In this document: piece after piece, positions 26,423 through 33,912 of the stretch
Numbering within the stretch: position 1 is the stretch's first letter
Layout: the number at the start of each line of letters is the position of its first letter
Origin: Candidatus Omnitrophota bacterium
Lineage (GTDB): Bacteria; Hinthialibacterota; Hinthialibacteria; OLB16
Assembly: GCA_020632575.1 (NCBI GenBank)
Contig: JACKFH010000013.1
Coordinates: 52,540 to 116,539, forward strand
Length of the DNA stretch: 64,000 nt
Reading direction: 5' to 3'
The notes under the pieces: generated by a model
Told to the model about the DNA's origin: nothing
Databases searched by the model: none
What the model saw: the letters and a program-made list of their open reading frames with translations, nothing else
Position numbers and translations under genes: made by a program

Positions 26423-27160
26423 TCAGTCCACATCGGAAAGTCTGGCGATCGACTGCCAAACCGCCTGATAGAAATTGCCGGTCTGCTCGGTCCGGAAGAT
26501 TTGAAACTCCATACCGGGCGAACCGATAAAGGGGCGCAGGCTCCAGGCCATCTGGGTCCCCACGAATGCGAAAACCAGGACCCAAACCCGAAGAATCTTG
26601 ATCGCCTGTTTCGGGTAGAGTTCGGACTTCTCGCACATCGCCTGTAACCCACGCCAGAGGCCGGCCATTCCCCAGGCGCCGCTGAAGGCGAAGATGGTGA
26701 CATGCAAGAGTTTGAGGAAATCGTAGTCCGCTCCGGTCAGTGTGAAGAAGAGGACGATCGGAGCGCAACTGGCGAGCAGAATGGAGTTAAGGGCGATCGC
26801 CAGCATGATGAGGGCGAAAGTCTGCAGGAAGGAGAGTTTGGAACCCATGATCACAATGACCACATAAAGGACCGGGTAACAGACAAGCAGGGTCAACAGA
26901 TACAAAAGCGGCACCTTGATTGCCGTGGCCAACAACTGGAGAGAAAGGCCTTTCGAGGCCCCCATGGTGATTCCATAGAAGGCGGAAAGGCCAATCACGA
27001 TGATGAAGAGATAGGCGAGGTTTTTCCCGATCGCCCTCCCCTCAAAGATTCCAGCGAAATAATCCTCGCGGTTCCTCAAAATCCCATCCAGGTAGCCAAG
27101 AAACCCATCCTGAACCGCCGTGTTACGGTTCGCGAGGTGAGGGGGGTGCGTCATTTCCAT
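26423..27160 (-). CDS. Yip1-like integral membrane protein, copy 1
   Basis: A 245-residue protein with about six hydrophobic segments. ATG 27160 (MEMTHPP) is preceded by GGGAGG; a longer frame to 27193 is less likely. It is paralogous to the next gene: both share GILR(N/D)RE(D/R)YFA(D/G)IFEG near the N-terminus, SAIKVPLLYxLTLxVCYPVLYVV in the middle, LLASCAPIxLFFTLTGADY and a C-terminal GTQMAWSLRPFIG. The pattern resembles Yip1-type membrane proteins that are often auto-annotated as WH2-domain proteins in cyanobacteria. Function is unknown. Its promoter region carries the 10-bp phased repeat. Confidence 0.72.
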   Translation of the reverse strand: MEMTHPPHLANRNTAVQDGFLGYLDGILRNREDYFAGIFEGRAIGKNLAYLFIIVIGLSAFYGITMGASKGLSLQLLATAIKVPLLYLLTLLVCYPVLYVVIVIMGSKLSFLQTFALIMLAIALNSILLASCAPIVLFFTLTGADYDFLKLLHVTIFAFSGAWGMAGLWRGLQAMCEKSELYPKQAIKILRVWVLVFAFVGTQMAWSLRPFIGSPGMEFQIFRTEQTGNFYQAVWQSIARLSDVD

Positions 27161-27220
27161 TGTCAGCCTCCCAGTTTCCAATTTAGTCGCCAAGCCAGAG
27201 TATGTGTAACATAAGATGAT

Positions 27221-27270
27221 GATTTAATCAAGTTTAACACTGTTTAATGATGTTTTAAACTGTTTAACTC
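27221..27270. repeat. Five 10-bp phased GTTTAA repeats upstream of Yip1-like copy 1
   Basis: Five decamers in exact 10-bp register: gatttaatca, agtttaacac, tgtttaatga, tgttttaaac, tgtttaactc. Each carries (G/A)TTT(T)AA at nearly the same phase. They lie 60-110 bp upstream of ATG 27160 in the 139-bp gap between the two paralogues. The 10-bp period puts every unit on one DNA face, as expected for a multimeric regulator site or an intrinsically bent AT-rich promoter element. The surrounding genes are much richer in GC. Confidence 0.6.
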
Positions 27271-27299
27271 AACAATCAGTCGGGCCAAACCGCATTTTC

Positions 27300-28043
27300 C
27301 TAGAAATTCATCCTTGGGATAGCCAATTCCGAACCGGCTCGCCAAACATCCTGGTAGATGTTTGTGGTTTTATCCTGACTAAAAAGCACGAAGGGAAGTT
27401 CGGGATCGCCGATGAATGGGCGAAGGCTCCATGCCATTTGGGTTCCGATCAACGCAAAGACCACAATCCAAATCTTTAGGATCTTGAAGGCCTGTCTGGG
27501 ATAAATGGATGATCCCTCGCACATGGCTTCCAAGCCGGTCCAAAGACCGTACATGCCCCAGATGCCGCTGCCCCCAAAGATGAGAACATGGAGTAGTTTG
27601 AGGAAGTTGTAGTCCGCTCCTGTCAGAGTAAAAAAGAGAATGATGGGGGCGCAACTGGCGAGAAGGATGGCGTTGAACGCGATGGCGACCAGGATCAGCG
27701 CATACATCTGAAGGAACCTGAGTCGCGACCCCATAATGACCCCGACCACATAGAGGACCGGATAACAAACGGCGAGAGTGAGGATATAGAGAAGGGGAAC
27801 CTTGATGGCCGACGAGAAAACTTGGAGTGTCATTCCACTGAGGCCACCCATGACGAATCCATAGGCGAAGGTCAGGGTTACAATGATTCCGGTTAAAAGG
27901 AGAATGCTCTTGCCAACCTGGTTTCCCTCGAAGATGTCGGCGAAATACCTCTCTCGGTCGCGAAGGATTCCATCGGTGAATCGGAAGGGGTTGGTTCGGT
28001 CGACTCCTGAAAAGTCGGGTTCAAGGCACTGGTACGTGGACAT
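27300..28043 (-). CDS. Yip1-like integral membrane protein, copy 2
   Basis: A 247-residue protein with about six hydrophobic segments, paralogous to the downstream gene. It has LRDRERYFADIFEG, SSAIKVPLLYILTLAVCYP, VGVIMGSRLRFLQMYALILVA, ASCAPIILFFTLTGADYNF and FALIGTQMAWSLRPFIG. Aromatic and proline-rich loops are conserved between copies, but no catalytic motif is evident. ATG 28043 has AGAGGAG upstream and a strong promoter about 25-60 bp away. The gap to copy 1 is 139 bp and contains the phased repeat, so the two genes can be regulated separately. Function is unknown. Confidence 0.72.
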   Translation of the reverse strand: MSTYQCLEPDFSGVDRTNPFRFTDGILRDRERYFADIFEGNQVGKSILLLTGIIVTLTFAYGFVMGGLSGMTLQVFSSAIKVPLLYILTLAVCYPVLYVVGVIMGSRLRFLQMYALILVAIAFNAILLASCAPIILFFTLTGADYNFLKLLHVLIFGGSGIWGMYGLWTGLEAMCEGSSIYPRQAFKILKIWIVVFALIGTQMAWSLRPFIGDPELPFVLFSQDKTTNIYQDVWRAGSELAIPRMNF

Positions 28044-28072
28044 TCAAGGCTCCTCTTACTAAGTTTTCATAT

Positions 28073-28101
28073 ACTTTATATTACAAAGTACTTGATGTCA
28101 A
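28073..28101 (-). promoter_or_regulatory. Sigma-70-type promoter of Yip1-like copy 2
   Basis: On the minus strand a perfect TTGACA (28096-28101) is followed 17 bp later by TAAAGT (28073-28078), with an alternative TATAAA overlapping it. The predicted transcript starts near 28066 and has a short leader of about 22 nt that includes the AGAGGAG ribosome-binding site. The spacer contains the palindrome AAGTACTT. Confidence 0.6.
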
Positions 28102-28171
28102 CATATTCCATCTTGAAAAACCCGGACCCCCTCCCTATATTGGACGGCAAATCGAGTGGGAGGTGATTTCG

Positions 28172-28534
28172 ATGGACGGTGGATCGAGGCTGCCGCAACT
28201 GGCCGGTGTTTTCGTTTTGGGATTTTTTCTCGGAGTGGGACTTTGCGCTCTCTATTTCAGGCATAACAACTCGGTGATGTACGACCCGACGATTCTCGCG
28301 CATGTTCATGAGAACATTGTCAATGCCGAGCAGATTCGACGGGGAGAAGAGGATCAGGTTCTTTCTCGTATTGACGCGTGGCTGAGGGGACCGGATATCA
28401 CAAAGTCGATCGATGGTTTCATCACCTCGGAGGAAACAAAGAAGAAAGCGATGGAATCGATTGAGGGTTACCGCGAGAAATACGATCCGGTTAAATCATC
28501 CGGGAATGAAGCCGTCGAATTGGACAACCGATAA
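28172..28534 (+). CDS. Small membrane-anchored protein of unknown function
   Basis: A 120-residue protein. ATG 28172 is preferred over the in-frame GTG 28163 because GGGAGG ends at 28162, nine bases away. Residues 9-29 are a single hydrophobic anchor (LAGVFVLGFFLGVGLCALYF). The rest is charged and probably helical (HENIVNAEQIRRGEEDQV, then KKKAMESIEGYREKYDP), likely exposed on one side of the membrane. I recognise no family. It is divergent from the Yip1-like genes and nearly abuts the convergent uppS stop (8 bp). Confidence 0.65.
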   Translation: MDGGSRLPQLAGVFVLGFFLGVGLCALYFRHNNSVMYDPTILAHVHENIVNAEQIRRGEEDQVLSRIDAWLRGPDITKSIDGFITSEETKKKAMESIEGYREKYDPVKSSGNEAVELDNR

Positions 28535-28542
28535 ATTGGGTT

Positions 28543-29334
28543 TTACTTCGACCGGACCTTGCCGAATCGACGGTCACGGCCCATGTAGTCGAGGATGGCC
28601 TGGTAAAAGTGGATATCGCGGAAGTCGGGCCATAGAACTGGTGTGACGTGGATCTCGGCGTAGGCGATCTGCCAGAGGAGATAATTGCTGACTCGGAGTT
28701 CACCGCTGCTTCGGATCATGAGATCGGGATCGGGCATCCCTGCGGTGAAAAGATGCTCTGAAACGAGTTCCTGTGTAATCTGCGACTCTTTGATTTTCCC
28801 TTGGACAGTCTTCCGGGCAATTTTCTTCACGGCTTGGGTGATCTCATCGCGGCTTCCGTAGCTCAGGGCGAGGGTGAGCTGCATCATGTCCCCTGCTTTG
28901 GTCGCCCGACTGGTTTTTGAAAGTTGGTGCTGGACATAAAGGGGGAGTTTCTTGATGTTCCCAATCGAATCGAGTCGAATCCGATTTTCCAACATCTCGG
29001 GGATTTCTTCCTTTAAGAAATCGCGCAAGAGTTTCATCAGGGCGGCGATCTCGGTCCGAGGCCGTTTCCAGTTCTCGGTGGAGAAGGCGTACAAGGTGAG
29101 ATAAGGGATTTCGAGTTTGCGGCAGGCCTGGGCGACCGCGCGGACGGATTGGATCCCTTCCCGATGGCCCTCGATTCTCGGAAGTCCGCGATCTCCCGCC
29201 CAGCGACCGTTGCCATCCATGATGATGGCGACATGCTTAGGAAGAGGTTTCCCAGCCCATGGCTGCTCGGCCGAGCCATCTCCAACGAGCCGGTCGATCA
29301 GTTTTTGGGCCTCAGCGGATGGGTGATAGGGCAT
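28543..29334 (-). CDS. uppS: Isoprenyl transferase (undecaprenyl diphosphate synthase)
   Basis: A 263-residue cis-prenyltransferase that extends farnesyl diphosphate with isopentenyl diphosphate to make the C55 carrier used for peptidoglycan and surface polysaccharides. Signatures: HVAIIMDGNGRWA (catalytic Asp and the diphosphate P-loop), GHREGIQSVR, LTLYAFSTENWKRP and the C-terminal DLMIRSSGELRVSNYLLWQ and YAEI. The SD before ATG 29334 is weak. It is the last gene of the rpsB-tsf-pyrH-frr-uppS run, a conserved order linking translation and envelope synthesis; the gap to frr is 48 bp. It is a peripheral inner-membrane enzyme. Confidence 0.95.
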   Translation of the reverse strand: MPYHPSAEAQKLIDRLVGDGSAEQPWAGKPLPKHVAIIMDGNGRWAGDRGLPRIEGHREGIQSVRAVAQACRKLEIPYLTLYAFSTENWKRPRTEIAALMKLLRDFLKEEIPEMLENRIRLDSIGNIKKLPLYVQHQLSKTSRATKAGDMMQLTLALSYGSRDEITQAVKKIARKTVQGKIKESQITQELVSEHLFTAGMPDPDLMIRSSGELRVSNYLLWQIAYAEIHVTPVLWPDFRDIHFYQAILDYMGRDRRFGKVRSK

Positions 29335-29382
29335 GGGTGGCAGTTCAAATGAATCCAGCGGAGAGTTCGAGAAACCTCTCGA

Positions 29383-29946
29383 CTAGAAGTTCATGATCTC
29401 CTCTTCCTTGTCGGCGAGCAGCTTGTCGATTTCCGTGTTGAATCTTTCCGTCATTTCTTGAACTTCATCCTGCAGCTGCTTGGCCTCGTCTTGAGGAATG
29501 TCCCCGTCCTTTTCGGCTTTCTTGGCTTGATCGTTGGCTTTGTGTCGATGATTTCGGATGGACACCTTGCCCTCCTCGCCAATCTTCTTGACCACCTTGA
29601 CCAGTTCCTTGCGCCGCTCCTCATTCAGCTCGGGCAGGGTCAGCCGAATGACGGTACCGTCGTTGTTGGGAGTTAGTCCCAAATCCGATTTATTGATCGC
29701 GGTTTCGATGTGCTTGATGACACTCTTGTCGTAGGGTTGAATCACGATCGTCCGCGGTTCGGGAACGGTCACATTCGCGACATGGGGAATGGGGCTTTTC
29801 GAGCCATAGCAATCGACATCGATGCCATCGAGGATCGCGACATTGGCCCGGCCGGTCCGGATCTTGGCGGCCTCATGACGAGTCGCTTCCACAGCGGCCT
29901 TCATCGCCTTTTCGGTTTCTTTATAGAGTTTGTCAGGGTCTACCAT
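29383..29946 (-). CDS. frr: Ribosome recycling factor
   Basis: A 187-residue factor that splits post-termination ribosomes with EF-G. ATG 29946 (MVDPDKLYKETEKAM) gives the usual length (about 185); the frame runs further upstream into pyrH, and an in-frame ATG at 29964 is possible. Motifs: KIRTGRANVAILDGIDVDCYG, VPEPRTIVIQPYDKS, NDGTVIRLTLPELNEERRK, then the long helical KKIGEEGKVSIRNHR. Its start lies 43 bp after the pyrH stop. Cytosolic and essential in bacteria. Confidence 0.95.
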   Translation of the reverse strand: MVDPDKLYKETEKAMKAAVEATRHEAAKIRTGRANVAILDGIDVDCYGSKSPIPHVANVTVPEPRTIVIQPYDKSVIKHIETAINKSDLGLTPNNDGTVIRLTLPELNEERRKELVKVVKKIGEEGKVSIRNHRHKANDQAKKAEKDGDIPQDEAKQLQDEVQEMTERFNTEIDKLLADKEEEIMNF

Positions 29947-29989
29947 TTCACCATTCACTCCCATCCAGAGAATTGCACAGCAAGGTATT

Positions 29990-30712
29990 TTAAACTTTTT
30001 CCGGCGAGGATGAAAATCCGACATACGTTCCGATCGATTTCCCCTCCACCACATCCTCCACGGCGCCGGGTTGGTCCATATCGAAAACGATCAAAGGCAA
30101 GTTGTTATCCCGGCAGAGGGTGATCGCGGTCAGGTCCATGACGCCCAGACGTTGGTCGAGAACCTCCTGATAGGAGAGGGACTCGTACTTCTTCGCGTCG
30201 GGGTGCGCCTTCGGATCTTTATCGTAGACCCCATCCACTTTGGTCGCTTTCAGAAGGACATCCGCTCCAATCTCGATGGCGCGCAGGGCGGCCGCCGAAT
30301 CGGTGGTGAAATAGGGGTTGCCGGTGCCGGCAGCGAAGATGACGACGCGCCCTTTTTCGAAGTGCCTCATCGCTCGACGTCGGATGTAGGGTTCGGCGAC
30401 TCGAGTGATGCTCAGGGCGGATTGCAGGCGGGTGACCATGCCGACCCCCTCGAAGACCGACTGAAGCGCGAGACCGTTCATTACAGTCGCGAGCATCCCG
30501 ATGTAATCGGAGGTGGTGCGGTCCAGGTGAGCCTGTCCCGCACCCCTCCAGAGATTTCCTCCGCCGATGACGATCCCAACTTGGATGCCGCGGTCCACGA
30601 CTTGGGCGACCTGTCTCGCGATCGCCTCCGAGCGGGTGACATCGATTCCCCTTCCGGAGGGATCGCCAAGCGCTTCACCGCTCAGTTTTAACAGGACACG
30701 TTGATAGCGCAA
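29990..30712 (-). CDS. pyrH: UMP kinase
   Basis: A 240-residue amino-acid-kinase-fold enzyme that phosphorylates UMP to UDP for RNA and envelope nucleotide sugars. Motifs: RVLLKLSGEALG, IVIGGGNLWRG, DYIGMLATVMNGLALQ, FAAGTGNPYFTTDSAAALRA and KATKVDGVYDKDPK. The start is an unusual TTG at 30712, supported by AGGTGA seven bases upstream and by alignment of LRYQRVLLKLSGE with the family N-terminus. It lies 27 bp after tsf in the operon. The TTG codon may keep its expression below that of rpsB and tsf. Confidence 0.95.
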   Translation of the reverse strand: MRYQRVLLKLSGEALGDPSGRGIDVTRSEAIARQVAQVVDRGIQVGIVIGGGNLWRGAGQAHLDRTTSDYIGMLATVMNGLALQSVFEGVGMVTRLQSALSITRVAEPYIRRRAMRHFEKGRVVIFAAGTGNPYFTTDSAAALRAIEIGADVLLKATKVDGVYDKDPKAHPDAKKYESLSYQEVLDQRLGVMDLTAITLCRDNNLPLIVFDMDQPGAVEDVVEGKSIGTYVGFSSSPEKV

Positions 30713-30739
30713 AGAGCGTCACCTACCCTTTCTTCCGGC

Positions 30740-31345
30740 TTAGAGTTCCTCGCCGAGTTGGAACCGCGCGAACCGACGGACGCTGACATTTTCGCCGGTG
30801 GTTTGAATGGCCTCGGTGATGATCTCCGAAACCTTTCGCTTGTCATCCTTGATGAAGGGCTGCTCCAGGAGACAAACCTCTTCATAAATCTTGTTCATGC
30901 GACCCTCGACCATCTTCTCGATGATGGCGGCGGGTTTGCCGCTGGACTCGGCCTGCTTCATCAGGATCTCTTTTTCCGAAGCGAGGAAAGCCTCATCCAG
31001 TTCCTCCTTACGGATCGCGCGGGTCTGGGGATTGGCGGCCACCTGCATCGCGAGATCGTTGGCCAGCGCGATGAAGTTTTCGTTTCGAGCCACGAAATCG
31101 GTCTCGCAATTGATTTCGATCATGACTCCGATCTTCCCATTGCCATGGATGTAGGAATGGATAAGCCCCTCGGAGGTTTCGCGACCGCTTCTTTTCTCGG
31201 CCTTCGCGGCGCCTTTCTCGCGGAGAATTTTGACCGCCTTCTCCATATCTCCCTCGGCCTCGGTCAAGGCCTTCTTACAATCCATCATCGCCACTCCGGT
31301 CTTATCCCGGAGTTCCTTCACATCAGCCGCACTGATTCCGGCCAT
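30740..31345 (-). CDS. tsf: Elongation factor Ts, short form
   Basis: A 201-residue guanine nucleotide exchange factor for EF-Tu. ATG 31345 follows GGGAGGA. The N-terminal UBA-like domain (VKELRDKTGVAMMDCKKAL) is intact, as is the core INCETDFVARNENF. At 201 residues it is much shorter than the E. coli protein (283) and matches the compact form known from Thermus and other phyla. The C-terminus FARFQLGEEL is the expected family ending, so it is not truncated. It is 61 bp downstream of rpsB. Confidence 0.95.
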   Translation of the reverse strand: MAGISAADVKELRDKTGVAMMDCKKALTEAEGDMEKAVKILREKGAAKAEKRSGRETSEGLIHSYIHGNGKIGVMIEINCETDFVARNENFIALANDLAMQVAANPQTRAIRKEELDEAFLASEKEILMKQAESSGKPAAIIEKMVEGRMNKIYEEVCLLEQPFIKDDKRKVSEIITEAIQTTGENVSVRRFARFQLGEEL

Positions 31346-31406
31346 GTTTTTAGTCCTCCCTGTTCTAGGTTCGATCTTGTTTAGTTTTGGTTGATAGACG
31401 GAAGAG

Positions 31407-32261
31407 TCACTCTTCTTCCTCGGTCTCGTCCGATCCGCCGGCCGGAGCCGCGGCCACTGTCTCCTCCCCGGAGGTTTCATCCGATTCGGACTCCGCCTCT
31501 TCGCCCTCGACCGCGCCCTCGGCCCGCTCCTGACGAATTCGGTCGCCGGTCTTGCTGGCCGAGGCGATCAATTCGGAGATCAGACGAATCGCGCGGATGG
31601 CGTCGTCGTTGGCCGGAATGACATAGTCGATGGGATCGGGGTCGCAGTTGGTGTCGACAATGGCGATCACCGGGATGCCCAGTTTGTTGGCCTCGTCGAC
31701 CGCGATGCGATCCTTGCGGACATCGGTGATGAAGAGCGCGTCGGGGAGACGGTTCATGTCGCGAATGCCGCTGAGGTATTTCTGAAGACGCTCCCTCTCC
31801 TTCATGAGGGTGTTCTGCTCTTTCTTCTGACGCATCTTCATACGGCCATCCTCGATCATGCGATCGAGTTCGATCAGTTTCTCGACACGCGAGCGGATGG
31901 TTTTGAAGTTGGTGAGCATGCCGCCCAGCCAACGGTGGGTGACATAATACGCGCCGAGGTCCTCGGCGATTTCGCGAACGCTTTCTTGAGCCTGACGTTT
32001 GGTGCCGACAAAAAGGATCTTTCCGCCATTCGCGGAGAGTTCCGCCACAAAATCGCAGGCCTCTTTGATCAGGCGAACCGTCTTCTTGAGGTCGAGAATG
32101 TAGATCCCATTCCTCTGGTTGAAGATGTATTTTTGCATCTTGGGGTTCCAACGACGGGTTTGGTGCCCGAAATGAACCCCCGCCTCAAGCAGTTGTTTCA
32201 TTGAGATTTCGTTCTCGTCGAAACCTTGAGTCTCTTCTGGCTGAACAGCCTCCTCGGTCAT
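31407..32261 (-). CDS. rpsB: 30S ribosomal protein S2 with acidic C-terminal tail
   Basis: A 284-residue S2. ATG 32261 has AAGGAG upstream. Family motifs: MKQLLEAGVHFGHQTRRWNP, KILFVGTKRQAQE, HRWLGGMLTNFKTI, DALFITDVRKD and IPVIAIVDTNCDPD. The last 45 residues are an acidic, low-complexity extension (GEEAESESDETSGEE...ETEEEE), also seen in other phyla, that is not needed for the fold. It is the first gene of the operon, behind a leader of about 200 nt with a hairpin next to the SD. Confidence 0.96.
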   Translation of the reverse strand: MTEEAVQPEETQGFDENEISMKQLLEAGVHFGHQTRRWNPKMQKYIFNQRNGIYILDLKKTVRLIKEACDFVAELSANGGKILFVGTKRQAQESVREIAEDLGAYYVTHRWLGGMLTNFKTIRSRVEKLIELDRMIEDGRMKMRQKKEQNTLMKERERLQKYLSGIRDMNRLPDALFITDVRKDRIAVDEANKLGIPVIAIVDTNCDPDPIDYVIPANDDAIRAIRLISELIASASKTGDRIRQERAEGAVEGEEAESESDETSGEETVAAAPAGGSDETEEEE

Positions 32262-32273
32262 GAGTTGCTCCTT

Positions 32274-32289
32274 GGGCCACAAAGGGCCC
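32274..32289 (-). promoter_or_regulatory. Hairpin beside the rpsB ribosome-binding site, possible S2 autoregulatory element
   Basis: In the rpsB mRNA leader, GGGCC-CTTTGT-GGCCC forms a 5-bp GC stem that ends just before the AAGGAG SD. A second stem (CCCGC-TT-GGCGGG) lies about 30 bases upstream. S2 represses its own operon in several bacteria through the leader; this layout fits, but I cannot match it to a known rpsB leader family by eye. Confidence 0.4.
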
Positions 32290-32476
32290 ATTATCTCCCG
32301 TAGACACACCGATACCCCCGCCAAGCGGGTTTATAGCGCGTCGAATTCGTTCCGAAAGGAAAGAAATTCACGGGGCTCCGTCGGGAAAGCCTGGGCTTTC
32401 CACTCTGGATGTGTCCTCGCGACCCCCGAAATTCTAATAATTCCAGGAAAAATCGCTTGTATTTGACGCGACGGGG

Positions 32477-32504
32477 ACTATACCACCGACTGAGACGAGT
32501 GCAA
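32477..32504 (-). promoter_or_regulatory. Promoter of the rpsB-tsf-pyrH-frr-uppS operon
   Basis: Minus-strand TTGCAC (32499-32504), a 16-bp spacer, then TATAGT (32477-32482). Transcription would start near 32470, giving a leader of about 209 nt before rpsB. The 433-bp region 32262-32694 has no supported gene on either strand. Confidence 0.55.
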
Positions 32505-32694
32505 TCCCCTGGCGACGGACTCCACCCGGGGGAAGGAAAGGAACCCAAGGACTAGATATCCTTCCCCCATGGGGGTCGGGAACCTCCCGACCTTTCATTC
32601 AGCATTCACCCGATAAGCAACCTCTTCGACCTGAACTATAACTTAGGAACAGCCATTCAACGATTCTTTTTTTGGCAGAAGGAGGAAGACAAAG

Positions 32695-33771
32695 ATGTTA
32701 CGGGAAAATTCTTTCAGAGTAGGGGCGTTCCGGCTAATTGGAATCGGATTCCTGTCCGCCATGATGGTCGCGGGACAGCCAACAGCGGCCGCGGGCGACC
32801 AGACCAAGGACCAGAAACCGGCCCCGGAACAGAATGTCACCAATCCGCAAACCGGCCAAAACCAGGGGAATGTCTCGGCGCAACCCAAGACGGAAAAGGA
32901 ACAATCACATTCGCCCATGAACACTGATCAGGAAAACCACTTCCTCTCCACCGCCAAGTTAATCGGCATGGAGGTGAGGAACCAACAAGGGGAGACGGCG
33001 GGAAAGGTTTACGATGTTCTGATCGACCCGAAGAAAAAATCGGCGCCGATGGCTATTGTCTCCTTTGGCGGATTTCTGGGAATCGGAGACGACCTCTACG
33101 CGATTCCATGGAACGAACTCAAGCACAGCCACGATGGTGAGGCGTGTGTGTTGAATGTTCCCAAAGCTCCCGAAAGCGTCTCGTCGGCCCGACCCGATTG
33201 GATCGCGCTCGAAGAGAGTTTTTCGGACGAACAACCCAAATTCGCTCAGGGCCCCTACGGTCTCAAGCCCGCCAAGGAGGGCGACGTTCCGACCGCTCCC
33301 ACCGAGACAGCCGACTTGGTGTCCGCGAATCGACTGATGGACCAAGACATCCAAGTCGCCGGATCCGAAGATAGACTGGGCGGTTTGGAAAACCTCATCC
33401 TCGGATCGGGAATGGGCCAGGTGGCCTGCGCGGTGATTACAACGGAAGTGGAACGCGATTACCCCAACCCCGTAAGAGTGGGAGGGCCCGCGGTCGGAGA
33501 CCCCGCGGTTCGCGCGGACAACTCTCTTGAATACAGGGACGTGGCCATCCCCTTCACTCTGGTCGAGATACAGAATGGAGGAAAAACTCTAACCGCGAAT
33601 GTCAGCGAAGAGGAAATTAAGCAAGCCCCTGAATACGATAACGTGAAACGACGAGAATTAGGCCATGATCGTGAATGGGTGCGGGGGGTCTATGATCGAT
33701 TCGACGAAGACCTCAATCAAATTGGCCGCAATGAAGAACAAAAAGCGAAATCGATAGCACTCGAGAAGTGA
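32695..33771 (+). CDS. Secreted protein with two PRC-barrel domains
   Basis: A 358-residue protein with an N-terminal signal peptide (IGIGFLSAMMVAGQPTAAAG). A Gln/Asn/Lys-rich linker (35-75) follows. A first PRC-barrel spans about 82-155 (LIGMEVRNQQGETAGKVYDV, then MAIVSFGGFLGIGDDLYAIP). A second, more diverged one spans 205-300 (NRLMDQDIQ..DRLGGLENLIL). PRC barrels in exported proteins are often stress- or surface-related; the role here is unknown. ATG 32695 follows AGGAGG. It is followed by a strong intrinsic terminator at 33826, so it is a single-gene transcript. Confidence 0.85.
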   Translation: MLRENSFRVGAFRLIGIGFLSAMMVAGQPTAAAGDQTKDQKPAPEQNVTNPQTGQNQGNVSAQPKTEKEQSHSPMNTDQENHFLSTAKLIGMEVRNQQGETAGKVYDVLIDPKKKSAPMAIVSFGGFLGIGDDLYAIPWNELKHSHDGEACVLNVPKAPESVSSARPDWIALEESFSDEQPKFAQGPYGLKPAKEGDVPTAPTETADLVSANRLMDQDIQVAGSEDRLGGLENLILGSGMGQVACAVITTEVERDYPNPVRVGGPAVGDPAVRADNSLEYRDVAIPFTLVEIQNGGKTLTANVSEEEIKQAPEYDNVKRRELGHDREWVRGVYDRFDEDLNQIGRNEEQKAKSIALEK

Positions 33772-33825
33772 ATCCCCCCTATGTCCAGTAGGATCTAGCC
33801 CCATGGTTGCTATCGATTTTTGAAA

Positions 33826-33861
33826 GGCGTCCCTCACCTTCGCGTGGGGGACGCCGTTTTT
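33826..33861 (+). terminator. Intrinsic terminator after the PRC-barrel gene
   Basis: GGCGTCCCTCAC (33826-33837) pairs with GTGGGGGACGCC (33844-33855), a 12-bp stem with one wobble and a CTTCGC loop, followed by TTTTT (33857-33861). A textbook rho-independent terminator, 54 bp after the stop codon. It rules out the upstream start of the next frame (33820). Confidence 0.9.
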
Positions 33862-33912
33862 GATCGAATTCAATGTCGACTTCCCCCAATCCAGGGCTTA
33901 GAATCTCAAACT

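Noticed and set aside
33820..33912. Upstream extension of the HAF-like protein
   Set aside because: It would be translated through the terminator hairpin of the PRC gene.
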